64,000 nt of DNA from Kazachstania africana CBS 2517. Its lineage: Eukaryota; Ascomycota; Saccharomycetes; Saccharomycetales; Saccharomycetaceae. The notes under the pieces were generated by a model. The model was not told the origin of the DNA and made no database searches. It was given only the letters and a program-made list of their open reading frames with translations. Every line of letters begins with the position of its first letter. The stretch's first letter is position 1. The translations under genes were made by a program, and so were the position numbers. Positions 58,424-64,000 of this stretch are shown here, piece after piece. The DNA lies in the NCBI RefSeq assembly GCF_000304475.1, contig NC_018943.1, forward strand, positions 744,001-808,000, in the 5' to 3' direction.

Positions 58424-60379
58424 TTAATTGCTAAATAATGTGTCTATCAATGTATGATAAATTTGAATGTGATGACTGTTTGAGTTTCTCTGATAACAGA
58501 CATTGTTTGGCAGTGCATCGAACCAAATTCTTGTTTTAAAATATTTGAACAATTCTCGAGTTAGGGGACCAAACTCTTTTCTTTCCTTGGTATAATATCG
58601 CAGAATAACCTTTTGTGGACTGAATTGATACTCCACATCCATAATATTGAAGCCGATATAGCCAGGAATACCATTTTTCAAATATGTACGTTGGTTCACT
58701 TTTTCTAGTTTTTCATTTACTACATGTTGTGCTACTTCTTCATCCAGCTTTTTCTGTCTTAATTTTATAGTTATATCTTTGACGTTAGCAAAACTTAGTA
58801 CTCTTTTTGGAGGCAGGACAAACTGGGTAAGGTTCAGGACATCGTAAAAACCCGGGAGCTTGTTTGTTTGTAGTTTTCTATCTTCCATTAAATCCTCGAT
58901 AAATGAATAGCTAGGATGGTGGTTATCGTACGGATTTATAATAGCATCTGTACTAATTTTCTTAATCATGAAATGCATAAATAAAGCCAAATGAAAATCA
59001 ACTTCTGGCTCCACTATTATCGCCATATCTTTACCACGGTCGCCTTCAATAATAGTAACATCGCCCCTACATAGTTGAAGATCTTGGTCTTCTACTCTCG
59101 ATAATAGAACTAGTCTTCCTCTCTTTGTCGCAGCAAGGACAACACTGGCTCGTACACTTTCATTTGGTCTTTCACGCACATTGTTGCTTCTCTTATTAGA
59201 AATATAATGTACACCAGATAAATATGGGTTGCTGTCGCACTCTTTCAAGAATTGTACAAATTTTCGTATATTCATCTTCTTTGGAGAATCTTTTTCATTG
59301 GTAGTGTCATCTAAGATCAACTTTTTCAAATAATCCACAAAGCAAAATATATCCTCACTATAAAAATAATCCTGTCCATATTGCTGGTAAAGCAATCTTA
59401 ATTGAATATTTGGGATGTTTCTACCATCTTTTTTAACAATAAAAGCTTTTCCATTGTGTGTATGATCAAACAGATATTGCACGTCCTGTGCAGCAGGTCT
59501 CAGATAATTTTGAATGTTTTGTTTTCCAGTGATTACAGTTGTTTTTATAGATTGGGTTTGGTTATCTTTATCCCTTTCTTGACTAAAAAGGCTGTTTCCT
59601 AAAGAATCGCTACAATTAAAATTGTGGCCAATGCCAAAATGTTGTGGAACATTCTCGAAAGGATTATAAAGCTTAACGCTGTCATGTTGGAACAAACTGT
59701 CAACTGATATGTCCGATGATTCTGAAAGATAATTATCCTCCTTGATGTCAGCGACAGGAAGACTTACTTCATCCGAACTTGAATTTATGGTTGGATCCAG
59801 CAAAGAGGATAAGTTGTTAGAACTTTTCGAAATCATATTGGACGCAGGCTGTCTTTTATTTTCAATGTATTCGTTTTGTTGACAAGACCCTGAGGAACGA
59901 AACGTCTGAGCAGTCATATTTGTGGATGACCTAAAGATAGGCAATATATTCAAACTATAGTCCGTCCAAATAGTATCTTTAAACGTTGTAACTGCAGTAG
60001 TGGTATTGTTAAATTGTATTTTTCTTTTAACCGCTGTATTAGGATTTGATAATTTGGATAAACTTTCTTTAGATTCTGTCGCTTTCGAGGAATCAGACGC
60101 AATTGAAAAATTATGGGTCCCTTCCTTGCCATTTAGACCTATAAAACTTTCATTTTCATGCATACATGATTTTAAACCTTTAGACAACCTGTGAAATCCA
60201 CAAACAGAAACTGAGTAGTCGATACAAATATCATTTTTGCCATGTTGTAGGTCAACAAAGTTTGTCTCGAGTGGAGCATTAGTTTCGGAAAACAATAGCC
60301 TGTCATAATAATCTTGTAGTTCTACATCACTTTCCATGTGGTGCTCACACCCGTCTGACGATATAGAATCGATTGTCAT
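58424..60379 (-). CDS. PSP1: Psp1, PSP1-C-terminal domain protein
   Basis: A 651-residue protein. The first 370 residues are Ser/Asn-rich and disordered. The conserved PSP1 C-terminal domain occupies about 390-620 (ATKRGRLVLLSRVEDQDLQLCRGDVTIIEGDRGKDMAIIVEP ... QFSPQKVILRYYTKER). In S. cerevisiae PSP1 was found as a suppressor of DNA polymerase alpha mutants and can form P-body-like foci; the molecular role is unclear. It is shorter than S. cerevisiae Psp1 (841), close to the ohnologue YLR177W (about 628). Position between LPP1 and GMC1 supports PSP1. Confidence 0.85.
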   Translation of the reverse strand: MTIDSISSDGCEHHMESDVELQDYYDRLLFSETNAPLETNFVDLQHGKNDICIDYSVSVCGFHRLSKGLKSCMHENESFIGLNGKEGTHNFSIASDSSKATESKESLSKLSNPNTAVKRKIQFNNTTTAVTTFKDTIWTDYSLNILPIFRSSTNMTAQTFRSSGSCQQNEYIENKRQPASNMISKSSNNLSSLLDPTINSSSDEVSLPVADIKEDNYLSESSDISVDSLFQHDSVKLYNPFENVPQHFGIGHNFNCSDSLGNSLFSQERDKDNQTQSIKTTVITGKQNIQNYLRPAAQDVQYLFDHTHNGKAFIVKKDGRNIPNIQLRLLYQQYGQDYFYSEDIFCFVDYLKKLILDDTTNEKDSPKKMNIRKFVQFLKECDSNPYLSGVHYISNKRSNNVRERPNESVRASVVLAATKRGRLVLLSRVEDQDLQLCRGDVTIIEGDRGKDMAIIVEPEVDFHLALFMHFMIKKISTDAIINPYDNHHPSYSFIEDLMEDRKLQTNKLPGFYDVLNLTQFVLPPKRVLSFANVKDITIKLRQKKLDEEVAQHVVNEKLEKVNQRTYLKNGIPGYIGFNIMDVEYQFSPQKVILRYYTKERKEFGPLTRELFKYFKTRIWFDALPNNVCYQRNSNSHHIQIYHTLIDTLFSN

Positions 60380-60692
60380 TTGAAGAAAGATAGCGTCAGA
60401 AGTATTGTCTTTTTCGAGAACACGCTCTTAGGGTTATAATTCTGAACTGGCGGAGCATTCTTCATATTTCCAAAGTTGAAACATAATTTGGCTAAATAGC
60501 ACATTTATATTAAAATAAATAGTAATATAATAACACATACAGCATTATTCCCACTTGTCAACCTCATCACTTCTTCAAAGTTAAATTCCTAATAATTCTT
60601 TTTTCCCTCGAAGGTTTTAATAGGCAATTATGTTCAGCCGAAGAAAAAAAAGCTTGGCGACAGTGTTCGAGCACGCGGGTTTTTAAGTGGCA
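60380..60692. other. GMC1-PSP1 intergenic region
   Basis: 313 AT-rich bases upstream of PSP1. No gene or motif that I can support. Confidence 0.55.
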
Positions 60693-62534
60693 TTATTGTT
60701 GCACGAGTCGCCAGTATGCCATTATCAGGAAGGAAGATATTGATACAGTATACACAGTTATAGCGACCAGTTTCGTCAGAAATGTGTTCTTGTTTATCGC
60801 AGAAGTAGTCTGCATGGGGTTAGCATTATCAAGGGTATTAGTCTGAGTCATGTTGAACATAACACCTAATCCTTTCATCATGTGCCATTCGACGTGGCAA
60901 TGAAGGACCCAGCACCCTTGCACTTGAGGTAGTATCCTAAGTACAGCAAATGAATTCCCAGGAATGTTGATACTGTCTCTTATTGTCGGTGTTTGCTTAG
61001 TATCATTCCAGAAATTTATGTCGCTATCATATTTTTCCCAAGCTGCACTATTTTTTTGGTCTTTGTTTAATGAACCTTCACCACCAGCTCCTATGGAAAC
61101 AAGTTGAAAGTGATGTCCGTGTAAGTGCCAAGGATGACGCATGTGATCAATTGAGTTTATAACAATATCATGGCTTGTTTCTGGATCAATAGCAAGCTTT
61201 ATAGGATCATTAAGGTATTCGTCGAACGTTTTATCATTTACCATATACATGCCAGTCCCATACTTTTTTAATATTATCGGATCAAGACGATATTTATAAG
61301 CAAGGTAGGTAGTCTTTGAGGGTTCCTTCAGTAGGGAGGATTTTATTGTTTTTTCATCCAGTTTGAACATTTCATTATGCAGAGGTATAAATTCATGCAA
61401 CAATTCGTTTCTACTAAAGTTTGGTAGTTCTTTAATATTTATAATATCTTTATCACCCACATTTGACGATTTACCTCTATGATATTTTCGTGTAAAGTAA
61501 TAGTTCTTGGTTATATATCCCATCATTTTATTGCATCCACTTATCAATCTGTACTGTTCTTGGCGCTCATTCAGCCGAATTATTATAGTATACCTCTGTC
61601 CCACTGCTATTGTTAAAGTATCCAGTATATAAGGTTTGATGATAACACCGTCTGTTTCTATGACGGTCATAGTATGATTTTCCATATGCAAGACTTGTGT
61701 GCCAGACATTCCAGTATTAATTACTCTTAATATTAGAAATTTTACTTTTTTATCAATTTTCGTCATTATATTTTCTTCTTGGCTACCATTTATCAGTGAG
61801 TCATCAATGCTGGGATCAGTAGTGCCTCTCCCTTTTGCCATAATTTTGGTGCGCATTATTTGCAAATTCCAATCGTTATAATAATCACTCAATGTAATAA
61901 TATGTTCCAATATTTCAGAATTTGATAGTTTTCTATAGAGAGGATGTAGTTCTAAGAGGGTTCCAGAAGAAATATTATTTTTACTTTCCAAAGAAAGCAT
62001 TGTTTGGTGTGACACATCTTCAAACAATTTGCATTTCACAATAAAAGCGCCTCTAAATCCGTCACCATATTGTATAGTACTATGTGAATGGTACCAAAAT
62101 GTTCCACACACACCTAGAGGAATAGTGAAATTATACCAGAATGTTTCGTCGGGTCCTATTGGCGGTTGAGTGACGAAAGGAATTCCATCATTCTTGTTTT
62201 CTATTGGAACTAGCCCGTGAAAGTGTAACCCTGTAACGCAGTATTCCTTTAAAAATATATCATTTTCCATTTCAGCTACTTCATCGGCAGAACAGATGAA
62301 ATTATGAACTGATAAATTGATTGTGTCGCCTGAGGAAACGGTGATTGTAGGTCCATACATTTCTAAATGGTCATTAATGGAGATTATTCTCCTCCCAAAT
62401 TTACTGACAGTACTAGTTACTTCGAACTCAATAAGTTCTGACCTAGAGAAAGCTGAAGAAACTAGGAAAGAGAACATTGTAGTTAAAAAACCTATCAAGA
62501 AGAAGTCGTTGCGCCTTCTTAGATATCCAACCAT
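60693..62534 (-). CDS. GMC1: Multicopper oxidase-like protein Gmc1
   Basis: A 613-residue protein (S. cerevisiae YDR506C 608) of the multicopper oxidase family. A signal peptide or anchor is at the N terminus (FFLIGFLTTMFSFLVSSAF). Copper ligands are complete: LHFHGL, WYHSHS, HPWHLHGHHF and HCHVEWHM near the end. A single C-terminal span (LVAITVYTVSISSFLIMAYW) suggests type I membrane anchoring. S. cerevisiae Gmc1 affects meiotic nuclear division. The intact ligands argue that it still binds copper; the substrate is unknown, and iron oxidation as in Fet3 is not shown. Confidence 0.88.
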   Translation of the reverse strand: MVGYLRRRNDFFLIGFLTTMFSFLVSSAFSRSELIEFEVTSTVSKFGRRIISINDHLEMYGPTITVSSGDTINLSVHNFICSADEVAEMENDIFLKEYCVTGLHFHGLVPIENKNDGIPFVTQPPIGPDETFWYNFTIPLGVCGTFWYHSHSTIQYGDGFRGAFIVKCKLFEDVSHQTMLSLESKNNISSGTLLELHPLYRKLSNSEILEHIITLSDYYNDWNLQIMRTKIMAKGRGTTDPSIDDSLINGSQEENIMTKIDKKVKFLILRVINTGMSGTQVLHMENHTMTVIETDGVIIKPYILDTLTIAVGQRYTIIIRLNERQEQYRLISGCNKMMGYITKNYYFTRKYHRGKSSNVGDKDIINIKELPNFSRNELLHEFIPLHNEMFKLDEKTIKSSLLKEPSKTTYLAYKYRLDPIILKKYGTGMYMVNDKTFDEYLNDPIKLAIDPETSHDIVINSIDHMRHPWHLHGHHFQLVSIGAGGEGSLNKDQKNSAAWEKYDSDINFWNDTKQTPTIRDSINIPGNSFAVLRILPQVQGCWVLHCHVEWHMMKGLGVMFNMTQTNTLDNANPMQTTSAINKNTFLTKLVAITVYTVSISSFLIMAYWRLVQQ

Positions 62535-62714
62535 GCCGTCTTGATAGTGTTTACCGGGAAGGTATAAGGAAAATGTAAATAAGCTGTATCGAAACGACTT
62601 CTGTTTTCAGTAGGTGGATTTATGTCTCAATTACTTTATGTCGACACTTCTTGCATTTAGTCTTTCGCAGGCCCATATCGAAAAAGAGTGACAGACGTCT
62701 TTGAGAATTAAGAT

Positions 62715-62723
62715 AAAAAAAAA
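62715..62723 (-). terminator. RNA polymerase III terminator
   Basis: Nine A residues on the plus strand are T9 on the transcribed minus strand, starting 4 bases after the tRNA 3' end. Confidence 0.85.
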
Positions 62724-62726
62724 TAT

Positions 62727-62844
62727 TGGTTGCTAGGAGATTCGAACTCCTGCATCTTACGATACCTGAGTGTTCCCGAATTTTTACTCGGTTAAGAAAC
62801 GAATTTCTTGAATCAGGCGCCTTAGACCGCTCGGCCAAACAACC
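62727..62844 (-). tRNA. tL(CAA): tRNA-Leu (anticodon CAA), with intron
   Basis: 118 bases on the minus strand. The acceptor stem GGTTGTT pairs with AGCAACC, followed by discriminator A. The D arm contains GCCGAGCGGTCTAAGGC (A box), and GTTCGAATC forms the B box in the T arm. The anticodon stem-loop reads CCTGA-TTCAAGC-TCAGG with anticodon CAA. A 36-base intron (62771-62806) follows G37; exons are 62807-62844 and 62727-62770, giving an 82-base mature tRNA. The long variable arm fits a class II leucine tRNA. It decodes UUG. Confidence 0.97.
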
Positions 62845-62999
62845 GTTGTTTGTTGTTTTTTAGTAAAAAGCATATTAATATCTTAACTTTATTTTCTCTT
62901 CATACTTTACCTAAAATTTTGAGTATCTGAACGAATTTACTACTGCTATGATTATTCAGGATTTTTTATCAGGTATTATCTAGTAGCGCCGCCTCTGAG

Positions 63000-63464
63000 T
63001 GTTGGAACGAGAGTGTGATGGGTGTATAATACTATAGCATATGTTGGTAGACGAGAACAGTATGGATTGGTAAATGATAACAAAGAATATGGATATAACG
63101 GTTTACCATAACAAAGAGACTCACAACTTGTGTAACTATGCAGAACTTGTACAACATCTTACAAGTAATAAGTGAAAATTTCAATCATGCCGTCGACGAG
63201 AGTGTCACGAATCTATAAGGTATAAATGGACGCCATGTTACGTGAAGGAAGATCAGAGGATGATCCCTTTATATTATTTTCGTTAATAGGATTCATTTTT
63301 CTTTAAGGTCAGTCAAGTTAGTGAAGTAATTCTTATTAATCAGTGGTTATACCAAATGATGCACTGGTTATATATAAAATATAATCATAATATAAAATAT
63401 ATAAAGTGATACAAACTTTGATCAAACTTCAGTGTTCACCTGAGTATTTATACCTTTTCCAACA
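63000..63464 (+). mobile_element. Probable solo Ty1/copia-type LTR
   Basis: A 465-base stretch begins TGTTGGAA and ends TTCCAACA, a perfect 8-base terminal inverted repeat of the form seen in Ty1/Ty2 LTRs (TGTTGG...CCAACA). It lies 155 bases upstream of a tRNA 5' end, the favoured Ty1 insertion zone, and has a TATA box (TATAAATGG) near 63231. The 5-base flanks (CTGAG and CATTT) do not form a target duplication, so it is old, recombined, or the ends are misplaced. Confidence 0.55.
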
Positions 63465-63504
63465 CATTTTGATTCATGCCAATTATCATGTTCTAGATTT
63501 ATGA

Positions 63505-63624
63505 GTCAATACGTTGTCATAATTATCGTACCATAATTATTGCATGATAATATGTATTCGTGTTTATCACGCCATATATGGTTCCTGTCAATACATTGTC
63601 GTGTTTATCACACCATAATTATTG
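63505..63624 (+). repeat. Diverged direct repeat, 82-base period
   Basis: GTCAATAC[G/A]TTGTC occurs at 63505-63518 and 63587-63600, and ACCATAATTATTG at 63530-63542 and 63612-63624. Both are offset by exactly 82 bases. GTGTTTATCAC also occurs at 63560-63570 and 63601-63611. This indicates a tandem duplication with later change, possibly within another transposon remnant. Confidence 0.7.
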
Positions 63625-64000
63625 TTCATATCTTCTCTAACATTCTAAATTTGTCATTCTAACTATCAAAACATTGAAATGTCAGTATATTGCCATTTCC
63701 AGCACCATGAAGTATCTAGAGAACATGTTTTCCCCTGTTATTAAAGACACCTTTCTATATAGAAAAAAGATAGGGCGAATATTGGCTTTTACCGTATAGT
63801 GTAATGCTGATTTCACATTTCATTTGTTTCGCTCATTACGACTAACTCTTAGATCGTACATATTATTAAAACGTCATCGATTAGCAGCACCCCAAGAAAT
63901 GAAAGGGTGACTGTCGGCCGAAAACAGGGTAGTTCATCAGAGATTGTTCTGTGATAGTAAATCTTTGCATAATTTCGAAGCTTTCTCGTCTTCGGAAGTG

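Larger units (their letters stand above)
62845..64000. other. tRNA upstream region with LTR-like and repeated sequence
   Basis: 1156 bases with no protein gene. It contains a likely Ty LTR, a tRNA-iMet primer-site-like decamer, and a diverged 82-base-spaced direct repeat (each listed separately). S. cerevisiae order predicts GIN4 further right, outside the window. Confidence 0.7.

Noticed and set aside
62620..62838. Minus-strand protein frame of 72 codons
   Set aside because: It overlaps the tRNA-Leu gene almost fully; the tRNA explains the sequence.

Overview
This window reads as nuclear DNA of a budding yeast of the family Saccharomycetaceae. It is AT-rich and compact, with almost all genes uninterrupted, standard-code reading of CTG codons, an intron-bearing tRNA-Leu(CAA), and proteins that align along their length with Saccharomyces cerevisiae families. 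Gene order is the strongest evidence. From left to right the genes follow S. cerevisiae chromosome XIV left arm (YNL257C to YNL279W): SIP3, DSL1, ATX1, LTO1, POL2, YIF1, PDR17, IST1, PIK1, LYP1, BNI1, SEC2, TOF1, GOR1, BOR1, MET2, CAF120, PRM1. The order then passes without a visible break into genes that S. cerevisiae keeps on chromosomes XII and IV: EMG1 (YLR186W), LCD1/DDC2 (YDR499W), PLM2, LPP1, PSP1, GMC1, followed by a tRNA-Leu.

Several genes expected from S. cerevisiae order are absent: ORC5 between LTO1 and POL2, ALP1 beside LYP1, an RPL37 copy between LCD1 and PLM2, and a SAM gene between PLM2 and LPP1. RPL37, SAM, PLM2/TOS4, PSP1/YLR177W and CAF120/SKG3 are duplicate pairs of the whole-genome duplication. 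This pattern suggests a post-duplication species (Kazachstania, Naumovozyma or Tetrapisispora type) in which this is one of two sister regions. The species cannot be named from the window.

Region by region: 1-8.7 kb holds lipid transfer (SIP3), Golgi-to-ER tethering (DSL1), copper delivery (ATX1) and Fe-S protein assembly (LTO1). 8.8-15.5 kb is DNA polymerase epsilon. 15.5-23.3 kb carries membrane traffic and phosphoinositide genes (YIF1, PDR17, IST1, PIK1). 23.6-34.9 kb has lysine permease and polarity/secretion genes (LYP1, BNI1, SEC2). 34.9-44.9 kb has replication-fork protection (TOF1) and metabolism and transport (GOR1, BOR1, MET2). 45-51 kb has CAF120 and the mating fusion gene PRM1. 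51-62.5 kb is the XII/IV-like block. The last 1.15 kb holds the tRNA upstream flank, a likely solo Ty LTR and a local repeat.

Promoter motifs fit gene function: MCB boxes at POL2, TOF1 and PLM2; Cbf1 and Met31/32 sites at MET2; Ste12-type elements at PRM1; PAC/RRPE at EMG1; Gcn4 sites at LYP1. The main unexpected items are a short spliceosomal intron at the start of IST1 with an unusual 5' splice site, and an unannotated, TAA-interrupted membrane-protein-like reading frame between POL2 and YIF1. No defence island, CRISPR array or transferred cassette was seen.
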